Shown here: piece by piece, positions 20,201-27,466 of the stretch
How positions within the stretch are numbered: the stretch's first letter is position 1
Layout: every line of letters begins with the position of its first letter
Assembly (NCBI GenBank): GCA_015487555.1
Contig: WFPK01000044.1
Coordinates: forward strand, 1-37,758
Source of the DNA: Phycisphaerales bacterium
GTDB taxonomy: Bacteria > Planctomycetota > Phycisphaerae > Phycisphaerales > UBA1924
Length of the DNA: 37,758 nucleotides
Reading direction: 5' to 3'
Notes under the pieces: model-generated
The model's input: only the letters and a program-made list of their open reading frames with translations
The model's database searches: none
Told to the model about the DNA's origin: nothing
Program-made: the position numbers and the translations under genes

Positions 20201-20656
20201 TTCATCGGCAAGACCAAAGTCGATCACGCCTTCATAACTCAAGACAAGTTCGTTGGCTGGTGCATCCGAAACAAATCTGTAGCGGGTCTTCTTCGGGCCA
20301 TGGTCACTCTCAATGACGCCAAGGTTGCTCACCGCCGGGTTGCTGCTTGTAATAGTGAGAGCGCTGTTGAGCGTAAACTCGGTTCCAGCGCCCCGAAGAG
20401 CAGCCGGCAGCGCGATCGTATCTTTCACCCAAATGAAATGCTCCTCAGGATCAATCACGACACTCAAAGTGTGCCCAACAGTCCCGATTGAATCAACCAA
20501 ATCATCTGTTTGATGGGGAGAAGTGGTATGCGCATGACGCATCACCAGCGATGCCGAAAGTGGGTGGGGCCAAGAGGCACCAACGCCCAAAGCCGGAGCA
20601 GCTGAGCCCAGGAAAATGGAAAGGCTCAGCGATGCGACAAGGTGCCAGGCAAACAT
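17225..20656 (-). CDS. Exported M1 aminopeptidase - M28 peptidase - PDZ fusion
   Basis: A 1143-residue fusion of two unrelated zinc exopeptidases. The start at 20656 has a GGAGGAAT Shine-Dalgarno and opens a signal peptide (MFAWHLVASLSLSIFLGS); an in-frame ATG at 20683 is less likely. The N-terminal M1 domain shows HEILHNWWGNSV with H327, E328 and H331, and the third zinc ligand E349 in NWCEGLTAYMAD. The M28 domain (about 770-1030) has GAHYDHLG, GADDNASG, SAEEIGLLGSK, INMDTVG and GDYHRPTDT, a complete co-catalytic zinc set. A C-terminal PDZ domain (about 1060-1140; VVPDSPAHRAGLQLGDVLIRID) ends the protein. It should remove N-terminal residues from peptides in the periplasm. Its position beside two Tricorn genes recalls the archaeal Tricorn factors F2/F3, which are M1 aminopeptidases. 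Confidence 0.93.
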   Translation of the reverse strand: MFAWHLVASLSLSIFLGSAAPALGVGASWPHPLSASLVMRHAHTTSPHQTDDLVDSIGTVGHTLSVVIDPEEHFIWVKDTIALPAALRGAGTEFTLNSALTITSSNPAVSNLGVIESDHGPKKTRYRFVSDAPANELVLSYEGVIDFGLADEKEQYSKGIRETHGILGPEGIFLSGSTAWIPQFADEMIRFTVEVEAPANWHVISQGNGSSNAPGGSDGTRRAEWDSGADLEQIYLVGGPLVAQREMAGSVEVLVYLHEQDEALSRKYLDATARYIEMYRKLIGVYPYEKFALVENFWETGYGMPSFTLLGEQVIRLPFILHSSYPHEILHNWWGNSVFVDYESGNWCEGLTAYMADHLIQEQRGNGDGYRRGSLQKYRNYVKAGQDFPLSEFRTRHSAATEAVGYGKSLMLFHMLRQSVGDDAFRTAMSDFYRKNRGKRASFDDIRISFESVTGEDFSSFFTQWVDRTGAPSIALRDVIVVGPSGSGEYTVTGVIEQNQTEKAYALSIPIAIAFEEGQEVFHVETNSKDHTFTLTTQARPTALSADPMFDLFRELDPREIPSSIGQIFGEPKVLAVLPSGEDAEPYRKLMEGWHTDSHAIEVVSENEIEALPDDRGVWILGPTNRFATDVLRLGRRVDASHPVESVVLGSDRVETGNNSVVVIQRNPSNPEMAIGWISVDPKAAFSGFARKLPHYGKYSYLAFEGDEPTNFVKGQWETTDSPLVFEFESGGIASLVPEQRMPLAELAPVFSQRQLQSHVEWLAAPEREGRGLGSAGLTESAHYIAKQFEAAGLEPAGDDGTWFQRFQVEQGPDGDPTQAMNVVGVLPGSRADWADQSVVLGAHYDHLGLGWPDVRTGNEGQIHFGADDNASGVSVLIELARNMAAEGGGSRNLVFVAFSAEEIGLLGSKHYMAHPSYPVQGMRGMINMDTVGRLFDNELSIHATGTADEWQHIFRGIGFVTGIKCKSIAARVGGSDQESFINAGVPAVQLFTGAHGDYHRPTDTLDKLDFAGLVKVATVAKEALSYLIERQEPMNVRIEGIKTVADHKATPQSGARRVSFGIVPQFDFAGPGVKVDSVVPDSPAHRAGLQLGDVLIRIDSTEMTDLRAFSNHLKALSPGQEIITTVLRDGIEVSLPMRVETR

Positions 20657-20676
20657 ATGTATTCCTCCAAATTTAA

Positions 20677-20709
20677 AAATCAACAGCGAAAATCAACAAC
20701 AAATCAACA
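20677..20709 (-). repeat. Three copies of TGTTGATTT in the peptidase leader
   Basis: AAATCAACA on the plus strand occurs at 20677-20685, 20690-20698 and 20701-20709. On the minus strand these lie between a possible -10 (TACAAT, 20717-20712) and the Shine-Dalgarno of the M1-M28-PDZ gene. Spacings of 13 and 11 bases suggest a repeated binding site or an AT-rich leader; function is inferred only from position. Confidence 0.5.
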
Positions 20710-20753
20710 GTATTGTAGGAGTCATTCATTCGTGTGTGCACATTCTCGAACAC

Positions 20754-21126
20754 TGACCTGCCCCCATATTTTGTACCACCGTCTATGTTAGGACGGTGGC
20801 ATTTCTTTGTCCCGCCAGAAACCTGCTCTACAGCCCCGAGGAACCTCCGGCAGCATCGCTTCACCAAGCAAGAAATCAATGGCCAACTTCTTGAGCTGAG
20901 CGATTTCTTTTTCGAGCACCCCAAGCTTGCGAACAACCTCAGAGATGCCCACTCCCTGGCCAGATGCAGGCCCAGATGCACTTTACACCTCCCGCTTGTT
21001 GATGACCAACTCAGCCAAACGCCCTCTTCTTTGCGCCATATCCGCCTGCTTTCCAGATGTGTCCATATCTATCATATCTATGAGGGTACTTGCATAGAGA
21101 ATGGAGTGTTCTAGAGGGGCAGGTCA
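20754..21126 (-). mobile_element. Decayed IS3-family element with both terminal repeats
   Basis: TGACCTGCCCC at 20754-20764 is matched by its exact inverse GGGGCAGGTCA at 21116-21126. Between them the minus strand encodes a broken OrfA-like frame: MDTSGKQADMAQRRGRLAELV, an in-frame stop, then GISEVVRKLGV (helix-turn-helix-like) and LEKEIAQLKKLAIDFLLGEAMLPEV (leucine-zipper-like), typical of IS3 OrfA. The large OrfB integrase is missing, leaving 373 bp. No target-site duplication is visible (CAC on one side, TTG on the other). A hairpin CCACCGTC/GACGGTGG lies just inside the left end. The right end provides the TGA stop of nadD. It also separates nadD from the promoter region of the M1-M28-PDZ gene. 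This accounts for the gene-free stretch 20657-21123. Confidence 0.8.
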
Positions 21127-21828
21127 TTGATACAAATCATGCTCAAGAATGTACGCCTGCACCTGAGGAGCAAGCCCATCAATCGGATTGGCACGGCGTG
21201 CAGGATCGCGCAACGCTGCCCGAATAGCACTCGAAGACACATCAATCATTGGAACAACACCAATGCACCTGCGCCAATGTGCAATATCTTGCGCAGACCA
21301 GATGTTGAGCTTTGTCAACTCGTCGATAAGCAACTCCGCCGAGTCAGAGTTGGCACGCAGCATAACAAGCGCATCTTGCCAGAACTCGGTATACCGATGC
21401 CAGCGATGCATTGACAATGCCTGATCGGCACCAATGAGGAATCGGTTGAGTCCTGGCATATTGAGCCGATCTATGATTGCCCAGGTATCGGCCCAGTAGC
21501 TGGGCTGGTTCGGATTCATCGGCGCATCTCGGAGTTCTTGCTCCCAGATTTCCCATCCACACTGATTTTGGAGCGCAAGCTCGAGCATGGCGATGCGGTG
21601 ATGGTCGGCGAGCGGGTGTGCTGATTTGAATGGAGAACGCCCCGCGGGCACATAGATCACTTGGGTGGTGTTGCCAAGCATCGCTGCGATGCGTGCAGGG
21701 AGCTGGGCATGGGCCAGGTGTGGGGGGTCGAACGAGCCGCCGAAGAAGAGTCGGGCAGGGGCCGTCGCGGCGGCGTGTCCAAGGCCGATTGGGGTGGAGA
21801 CGCGTTCGATGGGCGGGTCAGTGGGCAC
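21124..21828 (-). CDS. nadD: Nicotinate-nucleotide adenylyltransferase
   Basis: Transfers AMP from ATP to nicotinate mononucleotide in NAD synthesis. Motifs are GGSFDPPHLAHAQL (nucleotidyltransferase HxGH-type, here HLAH), VPAGRSPFK, FLIGADQALSMHRWHRY and VSSSAIRAALR near the C-terminus. At 234 residues it is slightly long because of a 25-residue N-terminal extension rich in Pro and Ala. The C-terminus YILEHDLYQ matches the usual family end, so the protein is complete although its TGA stop is the first triplet of the IS terminal repeat at 21116-21126. An enzyme of general metabolism with no functional link to the peptidases is apparent. Confidence 0.93.
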   Translation of the reverse strand: MPTDPPIERVSTPIGLGHAAATAPARLFFGGSFDPPHLAHAQLPARIAAMLGNTTQVIYVPAGRSPFKSAHPLADHHRIAMLELALQNQCGWEIWEQELRDAPMNPNQPSYWADTWAIIDRLNMPGLNRFLIGADQALSMHRWHRYTEFWQDALVMLRANSDSAELLIDELTKLNIWSAQDIAHWRRCIGVVPMIDVSSSAIRAALRDPARRANPIDGLAPQVQAYILEHDLYQ

Positions 21829-22028
21829 GCTCTATTGTTGGCACGCCAAAGTGGTGTGTTTGGGCTCATGCCCATGGCTCCGATAACTGCCCTCAACCCA
21901 CGCCCAAGCTCATTTCATGCGATCGCTCGGGGATTGATTGGCTTGTGTTCCTGTTTCATAGGTATGAATCTTCATCTGGTGTAAACCGGGATGTTTTTCA
22001 GTCCGATGAATGATGCTGGAGATTCCTG

Positions 22029-22358
22029 ATGAACGAGCCAGACCCAAACGCATTTAGTCTTGATATCAACGATCCAGAGGATGCCGAGCTGATCGAGTAC
22101 TTTCTCGGCGAGCTTCCAGAAAGGGTCTCCGCCATCAACTCGGCGGTAACTGACGAGGACATCAAGGAGCTTGGGAGGATTGCACATCAACTCAAAGGGG
22201 CAGCTCCGGGGTTCGGATTCCCCGCGATTGGATCGGCAGCGGCACAGCTCGAGGGAAGTATCAAAGAGCTCGATGAGTCGTTCGCGGATATGAAAGCTGT
22301 CCAGGCCGAGGTTGAGAGCCTGCTCTCGCTTTGTCAGTCGTACATCACCCCAAAATAA
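22029..22358 (+). CDS. Hpt-domain phosphotransfer protein
   Basis: A single 109-residue histidine phosphotransfer domain. The four-helix pattern is clear and the phosphorylated residue is H53 in IAHQLKGAAPGFGF. Such proteins relay phosphate between a hybrid sensor kinase and a response regulator. GGAG lies nine bases before the ATG. The response regulator 62 bases downstream (22420) is the obvious candidate partner. No histidine kinase is nearby. The gap 21829-22028 upstream shows no clear promoter. Confidence 0.9.
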   Translation: MNEPDPNAFSLDINDPEDAELIEYFLGELPERVSAINSAVTDEDIKELGRIAHQLKGAAPGFGFPAIGSAAAQLEGSIKELDESFADMKAVQAEVESLLSLCQSYITPK

Positions 22359-22419
22359 TTCTGTATCTCAACCGTTCCATCCAAACTGTATCCATGCTTC
22401 GAGAGTCCACATATCAAAC

Positions 22420-23385
22420 ATGCCTGATGTGAATCTTACCCAACTCGATACAACACCGGTTGTGCTCCTGATCGACGATTCACAGTTCGTTCATCGGCTT
22501 CTCGATGCTCGGTTGCGATCCGAATCCATCTCCCTGATCGGCGAACATGACGGAAAGGTTGGGCTTGAGCGGGCAATAGAAGAGGGGCCTGCACTGATCC
22601 TGCTCGATCTCGATATGCCCGTCATGGACGGGTTCGAAACACTCCGTGCACTTAAGGATGAGCCACGAACCCGGGATATCCCTGTGATCGTACTTTCGGG
22701 GATGAACTCTTCCCAGGACAAGGTTGCCGCCTTTGATCTGGGGGCGGTTGACTTTGTGACCAAACCATTCGAGCTCACCGAGCTGCGTGCACGGGTGCGA
22801 TCATCGTTGAAGATGTCCGCCTTGCTCCAGATGCTCTCCCAAAAGGCACAAATTGACGGGCTCAGCGGGCTCTTCAACCGGACCTACTTCGACGAACGGC
22901 TCAAAGGTGAATACGACCGTGCAATCCGCCACGGACACCCCATGTCCATCGCCATGATCGACCTGGATCATTTCAAATCCATCAACGATACCTATGGACA
23001 CCCCGCAGGTGACGCAGTGATCGCAGGCGTCGCTCAGGTGATCTTGCACGAACTCCGATCCAGCGACATTGCCTGTCGCTATGGCGGCGAAGAGTTCGTA
23101 CTCATCATGCCCGAAACCAACCCAGAACAAGCATACAACCTCTGCCAACGCATCCGCGAACGATGTGAAACGATCACATGGGCCCGCCACCCAACCCGAT
23201 CCGTTACACTCTCGGCCGGAGTGGTCGGGGCCGACGATGGTTCGTCGATCAACTGCACCCCATCGGCATGGGTCGAAATGGCCGATCGAAACCTCTACAG
23301 CGCCAAGCAGGCCGGACGCAATACCGTCAAAGCATCGCACATCAACGGCTCGGCAGTTCAGATCACACAATCCAAAGCAGGATAG
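22420..23385 (+). CDS. Response-regulator diguanylate cyclase (PleD-like)
   Basis: A 321-residue REC-GGDEF protein that makes cyclic di-GMP. The receiver has the acidic pair D19/D20, phospho-acceptor D63 in LLDLDMPVMDG and K115 in VTKPF. The GGDEF domain begins at about residue 142 (QIDGLSGLFNRTYFDERL) and has an active-site GGEEF at 222-226. An inhibitory I-site RSSD (213-216) lies exactly five residues before it, so product inhibition is expected. The start at 22420 gives a normal receiver N-terminus; the longer frame from 22312 overlaps the Hpt gene. Likely co-transcribed with hpt and activated by phosphate from it. Confidence 0.93.
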   Translation: MPDVNLTQLDTTPVVLLIDDSQFVHRLLDARLRSESISLIGEHDGKVGLERAIEEGPALILLDLDMPVMDGFETLRALKDEPRTRDIPVIVLSGMNSSQDKVAAFDLGAVDFVTKPFELTELRARVRSSLKMSALLQMLSQKAQIDGLSGLFNRTYFDERLKGEYDRAIRHGHPMSIAMIDLDHFKSINDTYGHPAGDAVIAGVAQVILHELRSSDIACRYGGEEFVLIMPETNPEQAYNLCQRIRERCETITWARHPTRSVTLSAGVVGADDGSSINCTPSAWVEMADRNLYSAKQAGRNTVKASHINGSAVQITQSKAG

Positions 23386-23485
23386 TTCAATCTGCCCATA
23401 CACCAACCTACCGTACCGACCTGCCACGCCAAATGAATTTGCACGCCCACCTCGCCAGACCGAGGCGGTCGAATACACTTGGGCA

Positions 23486-23737
23486 ATGAGTGCCAAACCC
23501 CAGGATCATGAAAAACGCATCGAGAGGCTCGAAGAAGCTGCAGGGTTTTCAGACCGGCAGATCGAGATACTCTCGGGCGAGCTCGCCCAGATCAACCAGA
23601 TGATGCTCGGGCTCTCGCGCCGATTCACCCAGATAGAAACCCGCCTGAGCGAACTCAACGACCGTGTCGCAGAAGATCCCGGCAATGTCCCCCCGCCTCA
23701 CAGCGCGGGCCCAGATATCCCCAAAGACCCGCTCTGA
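23486..23737 (+). CDS. slyX: SlyX-like coiled-coil protein
   Basis: An 83-residue protein with a heptad pattern (ERLEEAAGFSDRQIEILSGELAQIN to about residue 60) and a Pro-rich end with PPPHS, like the PPPHY end of SlyX. SlyX is a small conserved protein of unknown function. The ATG at 23486 has no good Shine-Dalgarno; TACACT lies five bases upstream (23475-23480), which would give a nearly leaderless transcript. Longer in-frame starts run into the cyclase gene. Confidence 0.75.
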   Translation: MSAKPQDHEKRIERLEEAAGFSDRQIEILSGELAQINQMMLGLSRRFTQIETRLSELNDRVAEDPGNVPPPHSAGPDIPKDPL

Positions 23738-23816
23738 TTCGCCCCGATGCACGCTTGGGGTGGATTGGAGCCCAAAGATATGTGGCGATACATCGGCATG
23801 GGGGTATACTCAGGGC

Positions 23817-24107
23817 ATGAAGATGACAAAACAATCCGCAGATCGAGGATTGGCCTATCTGATTGTTGCTGCACTGCTTACAGGAATGTTGCCCGGATGT
23901 GGGCTCCAGCGTAGGGTCGATGTGCCCACCGCTTCAGGTGCTGACGAATCGCTCGAAGAGCGCTTCGGACTCACCGACGATGCACAAGACCCATCACAAC
24001 GCGATGCCGAACTCGGGTACGGACGATGGAAGGCCAAGCCCGAACCAGAGGGGACTGCTTCGCCTACTTCCCCGAGTCGACGAGGGAGCTGGACGGGATC
24101 ACCATGA
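23817..24107 (+). CDS. Small predicted lipoprotein
   Basis: A 96-residue protein of unknown function. The N-terminus MKMTKQSADRGLAYLIVAAL is followed by TGMLPGCG, a lipobox-like LPGC, so it is probably lipid-anchored after signal peptidase II. The mature part is hydrophilic (ESLEERFGLTDDAQ, then a Pro/Ser-rich end). TATACT sits six bases before the ATG and there is no Shine-Dalgarno, again suggesting a leaderless start. No family recognised. Confidence 0.65.
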   Translation: MKMTKQSADRGLAYLIVAALLTGMLPGCGLQRRVDVPTASGADESLEERFGLTDDAQDPSQRDAELGYGRWKAKPEPEGTASPTSPSRRGSWTGSP

Positions 24108-24116
24108 TCGTATTCG

Positions 24117-24189
24117 ATCATTGATTGATCCGAGTTCGCCTGATTTTGGAGCCGATTTCGGATATCCTCCATACAGACGAATCAATGAT
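24117..24189. repeat. Spaced inverted repeat before the YggS gene
   Basis: ATCATTGATT (24117-24126) and its exact complement AATCAATGAT (24180-24189) are separated by 53 bases and end 24 bases before the next start codon. They could be paired operator half-sites or a large hairpin. Position only; no known regulator matched. Confidence 0.4.
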
Positions 24190-24213
24190 TGAGCACGCAT
24201 GACAGGAGGTCAT

Positions 24214-24999
24214 ATGTCTACACTCAAAGAGAGATACACACAAGTCAAACAACGCATCGCTCAGGCGGCTCTTCGGTCAGGACGTACACCCGACTCGGTC
24301 TATCTTGTCGCGGTCACCAAGTTCGCCGAGCCCGAAGATATCCGTGAGCTCATTGAGCTCGGGCATCGGGACTTTGGCGAGAACAAAGTTCAACAGCTTG
24401 CCCAACGCGCCAGTGTGATCAACGAATGGTTCGATCGCATGAAACGCCACCCAAGAGTTGCAGGCGAGCACACAAACTTCGATCCATCAACCCCGATTCG
24501 CTGGCACATGATCGGACACCTCCAACGCAACAAGGTGCGCAAGATTGCCGATCTCGTTCGGGTGGTACACTCGGTCGATAGCCTGCGCCTGGCAGAAGAG
24601 ATTCAGCAGGTCGCCAACAAGCTCGACCGGACAATTGATGTCCTTTTGCAGGTCAATGTTTCAAACGAAGAGTCTAAGTTCGGTGTTCCGATCGCAGCAG
24701 CAGGCGCCATCGCCGAGCAGATCGACACGATGATCAATGTCCGTGTCCGCGGGCTCATGACCATGGCTCCCATCTGTGAAAAACCCGAAGACGCCCGCCC
24801 ACACTTTGCCCGCTGTAGAGACCTTTACGATGATCTTCTCCGCGAGGGGGTTGGCGAGGGACAGTTCAACTTGCTCTCGATGGGCATGAGCAGCGACTAC
24901 GAAGTCGCCATCGAAGAAGGCGCCAATATTGTCCGCGTTGGGTCTTCCATCTTCGCCGATGCAGTTCAATCCCAGCAGGTCAAACTCGAATCCATCTGA
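24214..24999 (+). CDS. yggS: YggS/PROSC-type PLP homeostasis protein
   Basis: A 261-residue single-domain pyridoxal-phosphate protein (alanine-racemase-like barrel) that keeps free PLP and amino-acid pools in balance. The PLP lysine is K36 in YLVAVTKFAEPEDI. Other marks are DFGENKVQQL, WHMIGHLQRNKVR, VHSVDSLRLAEEI, LLQVNVSNEESKFG and LSMGMSSDYEVAIEEGANIVRVGSSIF. The start at 24214 has an AGGAGGT Shine-Dalgarno; the in-frame ATG at 24199 does not. A short insertion between QRASVINEW and PIRWHMIGH is longer than in the E. coli protein. Confidence 0.95.
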   Translation: MSTLKERYTQVKQRIAQAALRSGRTPDSVYLVAVTKFAEPEDIRELIELGHRDFGENKVQQLAQRASVINEWFDRMKRHPRVAGEHTNFDPSTPIRWHMIGHLQRNKVRKIADLVRVVHSVDSLRLAEEIQQVANKLDRTIDVLLQVNVSNEESKFGVPIAAAGAIAEQIDTMINVRVRGLMTMAPICEKPEDARPHFARCRDLYDDLLREGVGEGQFNLLSMGMSSDYEVAIEEGANIVRVGSSIFADAVQSQQVKLESI

Positions 25000-25079
25000 T
25001 CGCCCATCGTCTGGCACTTCTACCGGCCCACCCACATCGTCTGCGCCTTTAGGCTGATTCCCGCAATATTCATCGCCAG

Positions 25080-25364
25080 ATGAGCGACCTCACCATCGCC
25101 AAACAAACCTTCAGCGACCCAAGGTGGAATGGGCAAACAGGAATATGCCAACTCGATGATGCCATCATCTGCTGGGATACCAACGGGCAGATCAAGTATT
25201 TTGAAAACCCACAATCACTCAAAGGGGTTGTCCAAACGACAGGCCAACCCGTCCTGATTTTGACCGCCACAGCGAAGTGGGATCAGATCGAGCACATCGA
25301 CCCCGAGCTCTTCGCTTCCGGGGTAATCAAAGCCAAATGGAACCAATACCCCGGAGCCCCTTAG
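25080..25364 (+). CDS. Small hypothetical protein
   Basis: A 94-residue frame of unknown function (MSDLTIAKQTFSDPRWNGQT at the start; WNQYPGAP at the end). Composition and codon use resemble the neighbours, with several Trp residues and no signal peptide or membrane helix. No Shine-Dalgarno is visible. It ends 56 bases before the convergent amidase gene. It could be a real small cytosolic protein; I recognise no family. Confidence 0.5.
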   Translation: MSDLTIAKQTFSDPRWNGQTGICQLDDAIICWDTNGQIKYFENPQSLKGVVQTTGQPVLILTATAKWDQIEHIDPELFASGVIKAKWNQYPGAP

Positions 25365-25420
25365 CGCTATCTGGTCGTCTATAAAACCACTGCCGAGTGA
25401 GCCGTTCCGGCAGGGTGGGA

Positions 25421-26272
25421 TTATGAATGATCCGGCGAATGGTTGGACATATTTGCAGCGGCCAACGCCAACTGCCCGCCTCGGGCCCGGGTGATGTTCA
25501 TCTGGGCTTGCAGGTTTCGACCCGGGCACGCAGTGCTGCGGAGTTCTTGATGCGTCTTGACCGCAGAGAGTGGCACATTGAACCGCTCCATCGCATACGC
25601 AACGATCCTGTTGATCGATTCAAGTGAAGCCTGGGTCGGACGAATCTTCTCGTAGTTCCCAAAAACCACAATCCCCAGATTCCCCGGATTATTGTATTTC
25701 ACATGCGCCCCCTGAAGCTCGAGCGGGCGGGCCTGCCAGATGCGTCCGTTGGGGTCGATCGCAAAGTGGTACCCAATATCCGCCCACCCCCGGCTCAAGT
25801 GTCCCTTGCGGATAAGATTGAGCCGACGAAGCGAATCGGTATACGAACCCGAGGGCACCGGCATGATCGCGTCATGGTGGACCGTGATCCGATCGATACG
25901 CGTCATCGAATCGGCAAGCCAACGCTTGGGCGAAGCGCTCGTCCATTTGGACCGTGCAATTACAAACGAAGGAATCGAAGAAAGCGGGAGCTGTGTTGAG
26001 ATCGCAGGCATGCGCGAAGGAACGATCGGTGAAGGGGTGTGCGAGCGGGCAACCGGGTCGCTGGGAATCGGTGAACCGATCGAGCCGTTGAGCTTCTTGT
26101 TGCGCATCTGGGCGGCCGAGTTGCATCCGCCAAGCGAAGCAACTGCACCAAGGGCAACGCTGGCAATCCCCGCCTTGGCAACAAGATCAAGCACCGAGCG
26201 ACGGCTCAGCTGCGACCGATCGAGTGCCGATGGACATCGAGAAGAACAGGATGGCGTTTCTGAGTGACTCAC
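25421..26272 (-). CDS. Tat-exported N-acetylmuramoyl-L-alanine amidase lipoprotein
   Basis: A 283-residue amidase_2/PGRP-type zinc amidase that cuts the lactyl-Ala bond in peptidoglycan stems. It starts with GTG. The N-terminus has a twin-arginine motif (QLSRRSVLDLV) and a following GVASLGGC-like lipobox (LGGC), so a folded, lipid-anchored product is likely. The catalytic domain has ITVHHDA (first zinc His), GWADIGYHFAIDPNGRIW, GIVVFGNY and THQELRSTACPG with the remaining His and Cys ligands. Planctomycetes of this group keep a thin peptidoglycan wall, so cell-wall turnover fits. It is divergent from mscS across 261 bases. Confidence 0.9.
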   Translation of the reverse strand: MSHSETPSCSSRCPSALDRSQLSRRSVLDLVAKAGIASVALGAVASLGGCNSAAQMRNKKLNGSIGSPIPSDPVARSHTPSPIVPSRMPAISTQLPLSSIPSFVIARSKWTSASPKRWLADSMTRIDRITVHHDAIMPVPSGSYTDSLRRLNLIRKGHLSRGWADIGYHFAIDPNGRIWQARPLELQGAHVKYNNPGNLGIVVFGNYEKIRPTQASLESINRIVAYAMERFNVPLSAVKTHQELRSTACPGRNLQAQMNITRARGGQLALAAANMSNHSPDHS

Positions 26273-26533
26273 CTATCTACTTTCGGCGATTTTTCCCGCA
26301 GCTCCACAATCCTATTCAGGAAGTTCTTGGGATGACAAGATTCGGCTACCCATATCGAAAGTATGCCATATCCGGACACAATTCGCAAACAGAGCCCAAG
26401 CAGGCATCCCCAGATGATGCGGGAGGGGGGAAGAACCCCATTTCTTCGTCCTCAACTCCCCATTGCAGCTTGTGCTTGGGGATAGAATCCGCGGGGACGG
26501 TTGTAGAATACCAAAAAATGAAGAGGAAGTGAC

Positions 26534-27454
26534 ATGTTTCAAGATGTAGAAAACGCGCGAGGACAAGCAGAGGCAGCCGTTGCACAGGCTACAACTGAGC
26601 CGGGATTTGGCGATCTCGTCTCCAGAATTACCAGCGGCGATATGAGCGGGGATACATGGATCCTCGCGTGGAATGTCATCGGTCAGCCAGTACTCCTGGC
26701 CATCGTTCTTATTCTTGCGGTGGTGTTCATCGCCGGATGGGCTCGGGGAGTGACCACCAAGGCCTGCCGAAAAGCCAAAGTCGAAGAAACCCTTGCACGG
26801 TTCCTCGGCAACATGTTCCGCTACCTCGTCCTCGTTATAGGTGGGATCGCGATTCTGGGAACACTCGGGGTCGAGGTCACCAGCTTTGCTGCTATTCTTG
26901 CGGCGGTCGGCTTTGCCATCGGCATGGCGATGTCAGGCATGCTCGGCAATGTCGCTGCCGGCGTGATGCTCCTTTTCTTCCGCCCATTCAAGGTCGGCGA
27001 TGTCGCCAACGCAGGCGGAACCACTGGCAAGGTCATCGAGATCGGGCTCTTCACCACCACTTTCGACACCCCGGACAACCGACGCATCATCGTTCCCAAC
27101 GGCTCGATCTTCGGCGGCACCATCGAAAATGTCTCTCACCATGACACACGCCGAGTTGCAGTTGCGGTCGGGACAGACTACGGCGCCGACATCGACAAGA
27201 CCCGCGAGGTGTTGCTCGCAGCTGCCAAAGCATGCACCGGCGTCCTCCAAGACCCCGAACCCGCAGCAGTGCTCACCGGGCTCGGCGGCTCGTCGATCGA
27301 TTGGTCCGTCCGTGTGTGGGTCAATGCAGCCGACTTCTGGGCGGTCTCTGACCAGCTCACCCGCGATGTGAAGTACGCCCTCGATAACGCAGAGATCGGG
27401 ATTCCATATCCCCAAATGGATGTCCACCTCGACGGGAATGTCGCCCAGGGTTGA
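26534..27454 (+). CDS. mscS: MscS-family mechanosensitive channel
   Basis: A 306-residue small-conductance mechanosensitive channel in the inner membrane that vents solutes on osmotic downshock. It has TM1 (about 50-70, VIGQPVLLAIVLILAVVF), TM2 (about 96-115, YLVLVIGGIAILGTLG) and the pore helix TM3 with Gly/Ala packing (AAVGFAIGMAMSGMLGNVAAG). The beta domain motif RPFKVGDVANAGGTTGKV and PNGSIFGGTIENVS follow. An AAGAGGAAG ribosome site precedes the ATG. In the 261-bp gap upstream two TAGAAT boxes could serve as -10s, but no matching -35 is clear. Transcription probably ends in the hairpins at 27467 and 27510. Confidence 0.95.
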   Translation: MFQDVENARGQAEAAVAQATTEPGFGDLVSRITSGDMSGDTWILAWNVIGQPVLLAIVLILAVVFIAGWARGVTTKACRKAKVEETLARFLGNMFRYLVLVIGGIAILGTLGVEVTSFAAILAAVGFAIGMAMSGMLGNVAAGVMLLFFRPFKVGDVANAGGTTGKVIEIGLFTTTFDTPDNRRIIVPNGSIFGGTIENVSHHDTRRVAVAVGTDYGADIDKTREVLLAAAKACTGVLQDPEPAAVLTGLGGSSIDWSVRVWVNAADFWAVSDQLTRDVKYALDNAEIGIPYPQMDVHLDGNVAQG

Positions 27455-27466
27455 GTGTCTTTGGTG

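Noticed and set aside
20673-20981. A 102-residue minus-strand frame inside the IS region
   Set aside because: The IS3 OrfA-like sequence is in a different frame; this frame crosses the element end and shows no family features.
20747-21133. Target-site duplication around the IS remnant
   Set aside because: The flanks (CAC and TTG) do not match at 3 or 4 bases, so none can be claimed.
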